Origin: Caenorhabditis remanei
Lineage: Eukaryota > Nematoda > Chromadorea > Rhabditida > Rhabditidae
Length of the DNA stretch: 64,000 nucleotides
Direction of reading: 5' to 3'
Assembly (NCBI RefSeq): GCF_010183535.1
Contig: NC_071332.1
Coordinates: 15,686,001-15,750,000 of the forward strand
Part shown: piece by piece, positions 17,859 through 30,230 of the stretch
Position numbering within the stretch: the stretch's first letter is position 1
How the letters are laid out: each line of letters opens with the position of its first letter
The notes under the pieces: model-generated
Databases searched by the model: none
What the model was told of the DNA's origin: nothing
What the model saw: the letters and a program-made list of their open reading frames with translations, nothing else
Translations under genes and position numbers: made by a program

Positions 17859-20800
17859 CTACTTATGTTTCACTCTATGTTTTAAAAAATTGAACCAAAA
17901 TAAGTTGCTCTTTCGCGCATGATCTTCTTTCGCTGGAGTCCGAGTGTTCCAGGAAGCAATGATATTCTAAAAAGAATGGAAAAACTTGAAGTTTAAGAAA
18001 TCTTTTAACTCACTTCGGCATCTGTCTCGATATCTTTATCCTTCTCCTTGTCAAAAAACTCTTGCCGAATCCATGATTTACTTATTTCATAGTCATCGAA
18101 GACTTCATCTTTCTTCACACGTCTAGCACATTCATCGACTTCACGGTAATGATGTATCGCTATTTCTTCACATATCCTGAAAAATATTAATTTTTAAACA
18201 GAGACCACCCCACCGACAGTCATACAATTTATAGTCGTCCCAAAATTGTTCCTCGGGTATAGGGCTAATCTCCCAGAAGAGAATCATTTCTGGCCGGTAC
18301 TTGCCTATCATTTCGATGACGGATTCTCGGTGTTCCCCGAATAACTGTCGAATGTCATACACATCTTCTTCTTCCGCTGAATATGTATTGACGAATATAA
18401 CCAATCAATGAAAAATCGGAATACCTGTCACAATAATCAGCAACAAAAGTTTTTCAATAAGGTGAGTGAAAATACAGAACCGCGCAATTTTAAAAACTTC
18501 GAGTTTCTGAAAAAAATCTCGTTTTAAATTTAAAAAAAAAACAGCTCACCATGTCCATATCCATTCTGGGGAAAACCGAAATGTCCATCACAACACATAG
18601 CAATGCTTGGACAGTAGTCTCCTTGAAATCCAACTGTAACTCGTGAAGGTTTCCGTCACAATTCCGTCGTCTAGCCGCATCATAGGCAGAGAAGATTTCG
18701 AAGAGGATTTTCGGGCATTCCACTATCGTCTTATCAGAAGTAGTGATGTAGTATTTATCTGTTGGGGCAAGAGTCGAGAAGAAGGTCGACATGTTGTACT
18801 CCCTGAAAAGTTCAACTGTGTTTTATTGTTTCTAAGGAGTATACAAGTTTTTCCTAGATGACGTCGTTTATTGGTGATGGCATATTTTAGATTGCAACAA
18901 CTTGATGCTACTGTGCCAATAACCTGTACTCACTTTTTACAGAATCTATGCTCATTGACATCTTCATCCGTCGAGAAATACCGGTGCACAAGATTTCGGA
19001 AACGAAGCGGTGAATCATCACGTAAGCATATCTGAATATTATATTTGAATGATTTTTTAAAAGGTCAGTAAGAAGTCATCACCCACCTTATTCAAATTTA
19101 GTATATTGTTCTCATCGACTTCACTGATGAGTGTCGAATCCATATACTGAAGGAATATCCAATTAATTGTTCGTTCGTAGATCTTGTGGTGAACAATTGG
19201 TTTATTGTCCTTATCATGACTATATAAAATTACAAAGGCTTCAATCTGAAATTAAAAAAAAATATCTGGATCCATTTGGACAGATGAACCAACCACAATT
19301 GTACGGAATCTTGATTCTCCCCATTCAGATTTCTCCACATTATTCTTCATTGCGTTGACAACAGACACCGGTCCAAACACTGTCTCTTCTTCTATGAAGT
19401 AGCTTCCTTCAAAACTGGATGGTTGATAGTTTTCCTTGTATCTTTCTATGTGTTTATTGTAGCTTTCCAAAATCATCAAGACGCTGAAAACGGATTATGT
19501 TCTATTTCTAAAAGTGTCCGGGTACTTACAAATAACAAAAACGTAAATCCAAACTGTGTTTTCTGTAAACAAGCGGCAAGTTCATCAGGTGTCTCATGGA
19601 GTTAGTTATATCTGAGATGAGGTGACTCATGAAATCTTCGGACTCTTTTTTCCTGAAACTCAGAAAAATACTTAACTTCACGGCGACCAATATGTAGAAC
19701 AACTCACATTATCGATAATCGATCTGTCCTGTTCTGCTCACTCCACCTGGTTTTCCGCACAACAATCGGAAGATCCTTGACCTGTGCGGTTGAATTCAAC
19801 ATCTCTTTCTCAAGTTTTTTACATAACACTTCTAATTCCTCTGGCTTCACGATATCTAATCCTTCATATGCTTTGGCACACTTCAAAAATACAATGGGTA
19901 TTTTCGTTGCTTTATCCAGTTCTAGAAAGTTTCGAAGAGTCAAAAGAGCTAGCACTGGTAGCATCAATTCAACAGTGACTAATCCCATTATGTTAAAAAT
20001 TCTATCGTAGTATTCTTTGTATCCATTTTCCACATGCTCCTCGAAAAAACTATGCAGTTTTGGTGCATTTTCTGTCATATATGAACGATCTTTGTTGATA
20101 GGGATGGTGAAACAATAAGGATAATAAACAGGCCAGTAGTCACTTTTATTGCTTTGTAAGTTTTCCGAATTGCGTGCCTACAAAATTTGTACACATTACT
20201 TTTATATGAACATGAACTTACATGAAAAATAAAAGAGCAGTCCTCAACTGTAAATCCATCTACACTGTGTGGCAATACTACCTCTTCCAACACAGCAGTC
20301 AAAATATTTGGTTTCTGAGAAGAAACAATGTGTGAACTCGTTTCAGAATTATCCTCGGCATGAGCTCTTTTTCTGCTTTGCTCTGCGGGAACTAATCTCA
20401 ATTGCCCTTTGTAAAAGACACCTCTACTGGTGGCGTAAATTTCTTCTGAAAATTGAAAGAATGTTATTTCAATAATGCTCACAATATATTACTATATCCA
20501 TTAGCTTCCATCTGAATCGGTCTGTTCGTCACATCGATTCGATATCCATTTGCAATGACTACCGGCATTTGAGGAGTCAAATCGTTTTCCCAGTTCTGGC
20601 TAGTGCGGACTTGAACCTGGAATTGACTCAACAGTTTGGCTAAATTTGATAGGGATTGGGTCTTGTACAGTAACAACCACAGAAAATGCTCGTGACACAG
20701 CGTTGATCAAACGCTAGCTGACATCGTCGAACGAGAACGATACCAAATGGAAGTCATGCCTTCTCTACACAACGTATGTAGTTGGAATTTTATTGACAAG

Positions 20801-23268
20801 TGCAAAACTATAATCTTAAACTACTGCTCTTTCCATATCAAGAAAGAAATATCCAGCTCCACGCAGTCAAAAATTCTACCACCTCTATGATGTTGCTCAT
20901 CCGTATGTCGCATACCGTATATTCTCACCTAATTTTGCAAAAATGTTTTTTCTTACACAAATTACACCTGTGACCTTCCTCTAACGAGTTGTCATATGTT
21001 TCGGGTAATCCAGCGCGATACCGCTGAACAGGAAATCGAAACTTGAAGTCAAGTCGAGAAATGGATCAAAGTTTGTTTAGACTTGAAACAATTGGAATTT
21101 TGGCAGGAGCGTATCAAGGAACGTACCCAGTAAACAGCAGACTGTTGTGTACCAAGATCGTCACTACATATGGTGTTGTGCATGTTTTCGGTCTATAAAA
21201 AGTATAAATAAATGGAGTAATGATCAAAAACTTTCCAACCTAATACTTACATAGAAATGATTCTGTCTTGAAATTTGCATCATCGTAACCGGTAAGACGT
21301 ATCCACCACTACTTCCCAATTCACTCAAAACTCTCCAATTTGGTCCTCTCGAAACTATTCCGGGATCATCATCCCGCCACTGTCCCACAATCAAATCACG
21401 ACTACTACTGTAATTTCGGAATTCTGTCGAAGTATAGTTCAAGACAACATCTAGCTGAAATATTGAATGTATTCATTATCAAAGTGATAAAATGTTACCT
21501 CGTCATGATAAGCCACGTAATCCAACTTGACTGGAGTGGTGAAAATCTCTTCTGATCCCTCATATCCCTGCATGAAATTTGATGCCTTTCCACACCCATA
21601 TATTCCTTTATTACGGACAAAAAATATGGAGTGTTTTTTGCCGATTAGAACTTTGTACACCTCAAACTGTTTTTTTTTCTCTCTGCTATAATTCAGCATT
21701 CTTTTCCTCACCTCTCCAAACAGTTTCACATCTTTTAACCTATCTATATATTTTTCATCAGATCCCACCCCAAGTTTTCCGAATTCGTTTTTACCCATCG
21801 CTGAAGTCCGCATTGCTGAAATTATACTCTTATTTTCAACTCGTCCCCCCTCCTCCATTAGACTTACGCGGTTTCTCAAAAGATGAGCTATCAGCTACTC
21901 CTCTGGAATTGTTGAAACAAACGTCCCACGGTAAAAATGAATCGATTACCATCTTGTTGCACAAAAATATTTTGGCAGGGAGATCGATAAGTGAGATCTG
22001 AAATTTCAGAATCTACCTTATCTTGATTTCACTACCTACCTCTTCAGCAACTCTTCTCTTTTTGAATTGACTGAATGTTTTAAACGCTTCAATAAATTCT
22101 TCGGCAGCTCTATCACAAAATGCTCTATCCAATTTGGTTTCTGGAAAAACATTTGCAGAAAAAAAGATTTCAAAACAAACCTATTGACGTTTTGATTATT
22201 TTTTCGAATGCCTCCGCCGCTTTTAATGGAGAATGTTCGAGAATTTGTTGGAAAAGCGAAAGAATTGACAGTGTCTGACTGGCGGATGAGTCGAGTGATC
22301 TGGAAATCAGTATATTAGGAATTCTCAAGAAATTTGAGCTTCGCCGGTCGTGCATCTTTTCGAGATCAATTCTACAAAAAAGAATACAATTTTTTGAACA
22401 AAATATTTGTTTTACATTTTGCGCTAAAATTTTCAATGACTCCCGCAGTTGATTTTGGTACCTATTCGCATACACCGTGAAGTTTTGTGTCGTGCCACAT
22501 GGTGCATCGGAGCCAATTATTCGGGCCGAGCCCAGACAAGTATGAACTTTTTTTTTGTAATTTCGATCATTTATTTTTTTTACTATTTGAAGAAAAAATT
22601 TTTGGTGCTTATATTTTTTGAATAGTTTCTGCAAAACAAAAACTCGAACATATTTTTACAAAAATTTGTGCATTTATTGATTTTTCGGTATCAAATGTAT
22701 GTTTCAGCCCATTTGGTTTATCCGCGGCCTCGACGGCTGTTATATCCGTGAAGATATATAAACCTGGCCTAGCACCCTAGTTCACGTGCTCTTCTTATTG
22801 AACTTGTTATTTCCTATGGAAATCAGTTTGTAAATAAACCTGTTCTTAATAACTCGCTTACGGCTCGATCGCACAAACGCAACAACGGCCCTAAAAGCCG
22901 AGGACCGCGGCCGGCCGTACGACAGCCTTGCTTTTTTGCAAAAAAAAAAATTAAAATTTTGAATTTTGGCGCCAATTATCCGGCACGATCTTTGACAAGT
23001 ATGAAAATTTGTGTATTTTTCGTGGTCAATTTCTAAGTTTTGTGCCGTGTCACATGGTGCATCGACTAAGAAAAAATATATGTAATTGAAATTAAGAAAT
23101 TTGGATTATTTAATTGTTTATTTTCTATTCTAAGCAAGTTCTTTTTTTTTAACTTGTGCATTTATTGATTTTTCGGTATCAAATGTATGTTTTCTCAACA
23201 ACAAAAACTTACTTATCGTTCGAATCGTCGTCTAATAATATAATCTCAGGTTCTGTTGATTCGCTCAT
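17859..23268 (-). CDS. RCC1-like / BTB-like protein, copy 1
   Basis: The 18-exon model, complement(join(17859..17966, 18014..18176, 18226..18376, 18425..18506, 18550..18802, 18934..19031, 19087..19245, 19297..19483, 19530..19652, 19708..20177, 20222..20445, 20493..20616, 21251..21454, 21499..21815, 21868..21997, 22040..22140, 22181..22299, 23213..23268)), gives 1022 aa in consistent phase. The N-terminal third has an RCC1-type unit (GKNEFGKLGVGS, then GIYGCGKASNF). The 253-nt exon at 18550-18802 resembles a BTB fold (CPKILFEIFSAYDAARRR). Other regions are unrecognised. Exon lengths are nearly identical to the plus-strand paralogue at 30706-36905. A 45-nt stretch inside the 21499-21815 exon could also be an intron. 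A BTB protein might recruit cullin-3 (inference). The Pao element landed about 310 bp past its stop. Confidence 0.7.
20617..21250 (-). other. Long intron of RCC1/BTB-like copy 1
   Basis: A 634-nt intron, long for this gene, flanked by usable GT-AG sites. The corresponding intron in the paralogue is 45 nt (32795-32839), so extra DNA was gained here. I could not recognise the insert. Confidence 0.5.
22738..22884 (+). mobile_element. Solo LTR with target-site duplication
   Basis: A 147-bp sequence begins TGTTATATCC and ends AACGCAACA. It holds a TATATAAA box at about 22754 and AATAAA near 22833. It is flanked by the 5-bp duplication ACGGC (22733-22737 and 22885-22889). It lies in intron 1 of RCC1/BTB-like copy 1, and the matching intron of copy 2 (near 31050-31070) lacks it. 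This is the expected scar of an LTR element removed by LTR-LTR recombination. It is unrelated to the Pao LTR. Confidence 0.85.
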
Positions 23269-23520
23269 CTGAAATTGTAATATTTATTCCTAATTCTGCA
23301 TCTGTTTAACAATAAAAAACAAGAGAAATAGAGACAAAAGAAGGAAATTCGGAGGCGTCGATGGAAATGAAGACGAGAGGAGAAGGGGGAGAACACATGT
23401 GTTTGTTTCTCTGGAGTCTCTTACTAGTTACTCCAGTCTAGTCACTGACCGAGAGGTGTGATATGTTGTATATTTTGTTGAGGAACAATAGGGTCAACAC
23501 GGTGGGTTGCTTTAGCTAGC
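22890..23520 (-). repeat. Left arm of long inverted repeat (promoter and intron 1 of copy 1)
   Basis: This segment is the near-identical reverse complement of about 30470-31060. It covers upstream DNA (shared block with GAGACTCCAGAGAAAC), the first exon and most of intron 1 (shared block with CACCATGTGACACGGCAC). The intron and 5' flank are more alike than the second half of exon 1. It also contains a CATACTTGTC end typical of the hAT-like elements listed elsewhere here. Confidence 0.8.
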
Positions 23521-23936
23521 GCTCGAAAAAGGGCGTCCCAAATAATTTCCGGTCTTTTTGGAAAACAGTCAATTTTTGTCGGGGAGTAGTCAAACTTTCA
23601 CAGAGCCTGAAGACAAAGCTGGGGACGCGATTTCCAAAGTCTCAAGAATTTCGGTTCATTTTAACTGTTTTATGACAATCCGGGACGAGCGTCTCCCACC
23701 GCGTCCCATTTCAAGCCATAGCTTTAGCTCAGAGATTGATCGTATTCTTGACAGACCGGTACTAATGCTGATCAAAATTTGCCTTCAAAACCTGCTCAAG
23801 TTCCGATATAACATCGATCAAGTTCAGTTTAGAGACCAATTTCCAACCTGAAAGTGACAAATTTCAACAGAGAACTTTTATTTTAAAAATTGATTTATTC
23901 AAAAAAAAAAGTTTCCAAAAACAAAAAACTGGTTCA

Positions 23937-25017
23937 TTAATTACCAACAATCAAAGAAAGCTTCATCAAATTTGGTGACAATCCATCATCTTTTCCAAAC
24001 TTAATCCATGCAGCCATTCCGTCGTCTCTCCGTATTTGCACACCTCCTGTAATGGAGAACACACTGTTTCCGAATCTGTAACAAAGTTATTTTATGGAGA
24101 GCCCCTTAGCCAATAATTGAAACTTACGACATGCGTATCACCTCGGGATTTGGATTCTCATTTCTTATTGGTGGCATCATTCCCAGAATTGGCACAGAGT
24201 CATTAAATGAATCACTTCCAATTGATAAATAAGCCAGACGTGGATATTTTCCTTGCTTCCATCCCAACAGAAACACATTCAAGTCCTCATTGGTCAGTGA
24301 TGATCCCAGCAGTTCTATTGTAACTGAGCGTGTGGCCAATAGACTGTTGAGTGTGAACCATTTACAACTCCAAAAAGAGATTGAAGTCAAGCCATATTTA
24401 TAGTGAAAATTTTGGGGAAGACTATTGGAATTTAAAAATAAAGATTCCCTGACTGCCAGTGTATTGAGAATTTTCAACATAAATTTCTCATCAATGTTGT
24501 TTTTTCTTATATGCAACTGCTGAATTTCCGATTGTCTTCTCATTATGAATTTCATGATTAATTGAAATTCATTGAGAGAAAGAAATGATCCAGTGTAGAA
24601 TGCAGTGACTGGACACTTGAAGATCCGAACTATTTGATAAAATAGAGAGATCCAATGTTTCTTCCAGTGGAGAGTCATCTTTTGTTCACCAGCCGTTGTG
24701 TGTCTCTTGTAACTTCCAATATTCATCACACCCTCCACTTTTTTATCCAAATTGATATGATATGATTTTCTTGGAGTATTGATTGTCATGCATCTGGGTC
24801 TACAATCCACGATCACTTCAAATTGTCGTTTTGCTGCTTGTGAAATCAAAATGCTCAATTTTTTAGAGGTCTGGGATAGTTCCAGTCTGGAATATTTCAG
24901 AATTTTCACATAGACATCTAAACTTTTAGGAATAACTTACAGTTCAATAAGATTCAAATTTCTAAGAACTTCTCTGATAGCGAGAAATGGAACACTAAGA
25001 AGTTTGAAAGTGGACAT
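23937..25017 (-). CDS. F-box protein with FBA_2 domain, second copy
   Basis: The model is complement(join(23937..24075, 24128..24886, 24941..25017)), 324 aa. The 77-nt first exon begins at ATG 25017 and encodes the F-box start, FKLLSVPFLAIREVLRNLNL. After a short phase-2 intron the box continues with LLELSQTSKKLSILIS. The long middle exon is FBA_2-like, and includes FWSCKWFTLNSLLA. The final 139-nt exon encodes GGVQIRRDDGMAAWIKFG, a typical FBA_2 C-terminal strand pair. It is expected to be an SCF substrate adaptor. It shares exon layout with the gene at 6200-7409, except that this copy has an extra 3' intron. It sits between the two RCC1/BTB-like copies. Confidence 0.82.
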
Positions 25018-25299
25018 ATCGATTGAGAGGGTAATTGAAGAAGGGAGACAGTAATGTATGTGTTCCAAGACAACGGCCCTAGTCGGTTGAGATTGTGCAT
25101 AAAGATAGGAGTGTAGGACCTGTATGTGTGTGTGTGCAGTTGTACGTCAGGGGTGAGAGAGAATAGAAGAGCACGGTGAAAAGGGGGTCTCTAGTCCAGG
25201 AGACTAGGCCATGTAGTCCCTTAAAAAATCAAACGCGCTCCATAGAATCTGCTCAATTTTAGACTTGCTATTTTAAAACTGTCTAGATTTGAAAAGTAG

Positions 25300-25622
25300 T
25301 GTGAAAAAATAGAGTTTGCCCAAGGATTTTCAAAAAAAAAGTTTCGCGGGCTTAAATGCAAGTGCGGCAGAAATTTGTGGGCGGAGCTTAAACTGCAAGT
25401 GATTTTTGAACGAGCAACACCTAACTTCAAGATAAACTAGTGCTTTTATTGATTAAAATACGAGTTTATTTTGAAATTCAGTGTTGCTCGTTAAAAAATC
25501 AGCTGGAATTTTAACTGCATGCGGTTTAAGCTCCGCCTACAGATTCCTGCCACACTTGCGTTTCAGCCCGCGAAACTTTTTTCGAAAATCCACGGCCAAG
25601 CTATATTGTTTTGCAGTAGTGT
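25300..25622. repeat. Foldback element with about 120-bp imperfect arms
   Basis: The left arm (about 25300-25425, with GTTTCGCGGGCTTAAATGC and GGGCGGAGCTTAAACTGC) is mirrored as reverse complement by about 25485-25605 (GCGGTTTAAGCTCCGCC and CAGCCCGCGAAAC). The loop is about 60 bp. There is no coding capacity; it is probably a MITE-like element. No target duplication could be assigned. Confidence 0.65.
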
Positions 25623-25747
25623 TAACAAAACAAGACTCCGCAAGGTTTTTAAGATCAATTTGTGTGCAATCTTCAAATCTTTGTTTAAATCTTAAACTCC
25701 ACCCCTTAACAGGAATCGGGTCACAAAAAGTGTGAACAGGTCAGAAA

Positions 25748-26335
25748 TTTGGGCTCTATTACAGTTTAGATGTCCTTTAAAAACTTGAACGTCCCAAAAA
25801 ACACTTAAACGTCCCTTAAAACACTTAGACGTCCCTTGAAACACTTAAACGTCCTTTCAAACTCTAATTTTTTAAAACGTCCTTTCAAAAGTTTAGACGT
25901 CCCAAAAAACGTTTAAACGTCCCATAAAATGTTTAGACGTCCCTTGTAATCCAAAAATATAGTTCTGAAGATTTAAACGTCCCAAAAAACATTTAGACGT
26001 CCCTTGAACACTTTCAGTGACTTTTAGTGTTGAAGGGACGTCTAAACATTTTTTGGGACGTTTAAATGTTTTTTGGGACGTCTAAGTATTTAAAACCGAA
26101 TTTTCGGACTTCAAGGGACGTCTCAATATTGAATGGGACGTCTAAACGTTTTTTGGGACGTCTAAATGTTTTAAGGGACGTTTAAACATTTTTGAACATA
26201 TTTGGGATCCGAAAGGACGTTTAAATGTTTCAAAGGACGTCTAAGTGTTTCAAGGAACGTCTAAGTGTTTTAAGGGACGTCTAAGTGTTTTTTGGGACGT
26301 TCAAGTTTTCAAAGGACATCTAAACTGTAATAGAG
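25748..26335. repeat. 600-bp palindrome made of 20-bp-spaced ACGTCC boxes
   Basis: The outer arms GGCTCTATTACAGTTTAGAT and its complement (ending at about 26335) bracket two arrays. The left array has about ten ACGTCC boxes, for example near 25789, 25809, 25829 and 25849. The right array has about twelve inverted GGACGT boxes near 26036, 26056, 26076, then 26116 to 26295. The steps are almost exactly 20 bp, or 40 where one is missing. The centre is near 26015. The whole can fold as one long hairpin. It is a non-coding repeat element, with outer arms suggesting a transposable unit. Confidence 0.8.
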
Positions 26336-26601
26336 CCGAAATTTGAATAAGAATTCGAAGTCTGGAATTACCGAGTATCACTATTTGTTTTAACAATCGA
26401 ATCTGATAAACGAGAAACTGTTTATTGAATAAAAATATCACCCAATTTTAGGCTTCACTTTGGTTCAAGTCCTTTTTAACTCTTATCGGTTCGTACATTT
26501 CTTCCGACTCAGCTTTAACCGATTCGTACAATTTCCAGACTCGAAACAGAACGGAATACTAGAAAATGAGATTTAGATACATGACTACATCCATTCATGT
26601 G

Positions 26602-29247
26602 TCATACGTTATAATCATAATCGTAGTATGATTTATCCAAATGAGAATCTAAGTCGCCGTTAACTTGAATCATTCCGACTATCCGTCTTGTCATTGGTGC
26701 AAGAAACATAGGTTCATTGAAAAAGTTTTTAGATTTGCTCTTGTAAGCATCTGCATTCTTCAAATTGCCCCTGAAAAGACACATAATTATTCACAATGGG
26801 GAAAGTCGCCTACTGGATTTCAAAATATCCGTAATTCATCCGATTTTCAGCCATTATGTATACACCACCGCCTCTATCCAACAGGAAAATAGTGATATTT
26901 TCATCTTCCTCATCAGTTTCTCCGTTTTTCATTATAACCTGCTGTAAGCTGTCAACGAATAGTGAGAATGGACATGACACAAAGTGGTATGATAGCGGTG
27001 AGGAACTGAAATGAAAATGTGGAATTTTCACACTGAGAGCCTACGATACCTCTTAATCATCCAATTTACATCCAATTTTGGGACAATTTCACAGAATACC
27101 ATAACGACAAAATATGTACCAGGGACTAGCGTTAGACCCCCCATAGTTAGTGTGGATTCTTGATTGTAAACAGATTTTATCAGCTCCCCGCATTGATTTT
27201 CATTGTTTGCTCGATGGATGTTGAGGAATACTTGCTGGAAATATGATATGTTTTTGATTGAAGTGAAGAATGTGCGCTCTACTTCTACATTTTCTCCAGA
27301 TTCTATCTCAACATGTGCTTCAATATTCACATCGGTAGGTTTTTCAATGTTGAGACGAATAATTCTGAAAATATTACATTGAGTAATTTAAGATAATAAT
27401 GCTTAAAACAACTCACAAACCATCGTGTCTTGAAGCTCGACTAATCTTTTGTTTGAATTGATAATCAGTCCAACCTTCTTGATATTCACAAACATGAATA
27501 TAATCAAAAAAACGGACGAAATCTTCGATTGACATCCAAAAAACTTTTGCATTCGAAAGTGTCCTGTCCAACTCGGAGAACTTTTTGGAAGTGGCTGAAA
27601 TCAAACCTGCTGGAATCTTAGTCCTGAAGTTCTTCCACTCACCATCATTATAGTTTGCCATTTCAGACCATTTCCCATTCCATCTAACGGAATTAGTATT
27701 TCCTAGTTGGATTAAACGATGCATTCCATATTTCTTGAAATCGAGGATTGAATATGCGTGATTTGAGTTGACTGAGTAATAGTTATAAAACACTTTTCTC
27801 AATTTTTCTTCTTCCAGAACGAGAGGAGTAGCGGCAGCTAACAGAAATCCAGAGGAGCTGAAAGTGTTTTGAGTTGAGTCATAGAATCAGAAGTGTCAAA
27901 GTCACAACTGATCATTTTGAAACTGGGCCGTTTCGCAACCTTTCAGACAGTTTTCTTGATATTTTTTCAAATTTTTTGGTATTTTCGGTCAAAAATTTTT
28001 GGGAAAAACATTTTTCAAAAGTTTTTCGGAAGTTTTTTTGCAGTTTTGAGAGTCCGCATGTCCAAAATTTGAACATTCGGATTAAAATTAAAATCTGTCT
28101 GTGTGTTCGGGTGCCCGGATGTCCAGAAAATCGAAAAAATTCTCGAAAATTCCGTGTCTGAATGTTCACAAATAATTTAATATGCGGCAATAAATCAAAA
28201 ATTTGCGGTGTTTGTATGTTCATCCAAGTGTTCAGATGTCCAGTTCAGATCAGAACAAGCTCAAGAAAAGTCGGTCTGTGTGACCGGATGTCTCCGGATT
28301 TTTTGAAATGTTACAATTTTACAATTTTGAAGCTGAGTAGTTGTAAACTTTACAATGTAAATCGCCAGTTTGCAAAATTCCATATTCATAAACTCACTGA
28401 TATTTCACAAGCTCCTCCCACAACCCATCAATGTCTAAGTCTCTCTTCAACGGGATGTATCGACTATGAGCCCCTGAAAAGCTCCGAAAATAGAATTAAT
28501 ATCTTATATTTCTAGTCATTATACCTGTAAGAAACCTATACGCATCTTTTGGATGCCCACCCCACAAATTTCCGTAGCTCCCTTTTAATTTGGCAAAGGC
28601 CTTCTCAATGAATGCAACCCATGTCTGATTTCCGGATAGTTGAGAGAAACGCTCGATTCCATTTTGTTGTGGAATATGGAAGTCAGTTGTTATCATTTGC
28701 CATTTTCCATCAACAAATAATCTGAAAATTCATTTTCATCTCTGATATCATTCCAAAACTTCATCCATTCTCACCTAACTTGAACAATTCCATGTTTCAA
28801 AGTGTAATGTCGTTTCGGAATAATCTGTTCCAATAACTCTTTTCTCCTCGCAATCGTCATCAGAGCAGCCATCAACCAACAGTCTCCAGTGTCTCCCTGA
28901 CACACATGAAATGGCCACGGATCATCCCAAACTTGCCATTTATTCCCGTCGGTTCTGCTCCATGACGTCATCAGTTGATGAGGTGGAAACCATGGATCAT
29001 TCACATTTTCATAATCTTTATTCTTTTCAGTTATTTTTTCTTCAGGTTTATTTCCGAGAGATTTGGCATCTGGAAAGAATTCGGGATCTACGAATAACCA
29101 GCCAACGGTGCTGTAATTAAAAAAGAAGATTTTCAGTTCAAACATTGAATAAAGATACCTGAGTATTGCCGCCTGTTCTCTACACTTCTCATCGCTTTCT
29201 TTCAGAACTTCCTCTCGATTGGGAAGATATTCCACGGAAAAAGACAT
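26602..29247 (-). CDS. Calpain-like cysteine protease
   Basis: The eight-exon model, complement(join(26602..26770, 26814..27005, 27050..27364, 27417..27857, 28398..28473, 28525..28721, 28775..29110, 29159..29247)), gives 604 aa with every junction in phase. Peptidase C2 features are clear: CQGDTGDCWLMAAL with catalytic C107, FAKLKGSYGNLWGG, NSNHAYSI with H266 and an Asn at about 286 in LGNTNSVRWNGKW. Canonical calpains have N-P-W-G at that Asn; here the three following residues are T-N-S, so the oxyanion-side Trp is missing and activity is uncertain. Residues about 380-500 resemble the C2-like domain III. No EF-hand domain is seen. It is an intracellular protease by family knowledge. The second intron-rich half could also stop at a TAG at 26811 if intron 7 is retained. 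Confidence 0.82.
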
Positions 29248-29572
29248 TGATAGAAATGTTTTTGTTTGTTGGATTCCTAAGCGCACAGGGAAAAGAGAAC
29301 ACGTGTTTATTTTGTTTATAAGGGGGCTTTTAAGGAAAGTCGTATAAATTCTTTCTTGTACCAAACTGCAAAAAAACAAACGAAAATTACCGATTTTCGA
29401 CTAGAATAAAAGATTCGTAGATTGTGATTTTTCCCAACTTCATTCCGTTTGAAAAGACCAGATATGCACTTGCACGGTTTCCCATATTGCAAAAAAGAAC
29501 TGCAATAAACGTGAAGGTTCCCAGACGTTGCAGTGGATGAGAAAGGTCCCATCCATCAGAATTTTAGAATAT
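29248..29572. other. Upstream flank of the calpain-like gene
   Basis: No supported gene. It presumably holds the calpain promoter. Confidence 0.4.
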
Positions 29573-30230
29573 TACAGTACTGGCCATAAAAAATGCGACA
29601 TTTGCAGTTTTTAGTTGAAAATGTTCAACTTTGTGATTGTGACACGGCCTACCTGATAGTCTCACAATATTGATTGTTTGTGGGGGTTATAGTTAACAAG
29701 AAGAGCTTCATTTTAGTAGTTGACAACTTTTTTTGTAGAAGCACACACTAGTGAATTATCAATCGTCAATGATATTTCTCGCAATTATTGCCATTCTTCA
29801 GTGAGAAAGATGTACAAAAAAGTTGTCAACCACAAAAATGAAGCTCTACTTGTGATCTGTACACTCCATAAACAATCGATAATGTGAGACTATCAGGGAG
29901 GCCGTGTCACAATCACAAAGTTGAACATTTTCAACTAAAAACTGCAAATGTCGCATTCTTTATGGCCAGAAAATAACGTTTTTTGATACAGAAAGACAGA
30001 TTGTCAGAAGCGATCATTTTTGCATCTGTCTTCTTAAAATGACGATAATTCTCTAGGGAGTGTCCGTACATAAAATATGTCAACTACAAAAATAGAGCTT
30101 TACCGTTGTTCTATATGATCCATTAAAAATTTACTTGGTTGGACAAACAGTTACACCATGACACGCTCTCAAAGTTAGAGAATTTCAACTGAGAACGCCC
30201 AAAACTGTTAGAATTATGGCCATTACTGTA
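29573..30230. mobile_element. Mariner-type palindromic MITE, composite
   Basis: It starts TACAGTACTGGCCATAA and ends with the complement of TACAGTAATGGCCATAA, with TA at both tips as expected for Tc1/mariner insertions. Inside, 29580-29750 is mirrored by about 29815-29965 (shared CAACTTTGTGATTGTGACAC and its complement), after which a further diverged arm follows. It has no transposase. A related copy lies at 61368-61790. Confidence 0.75.

Noticed and set aside
23558..23851. Plus-strand ORF of 97 codons
   Set aside because: No recognisable domain; it falls in the flank of the inverted repeat and its weak match near 30300 is non-coding.
25748..26335. CRISPR-like array because of regular spacing
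   Set aside because: The genome is eukaryotic. There are no unique spacers, and the arrays are mirror images around one centre.
28160..28515. Plus-strand ORF of 117 codons overlapping the calpain gene
   Set aside because: It covers an intron and exon of the minus-strand calpain and shows no conserved features.
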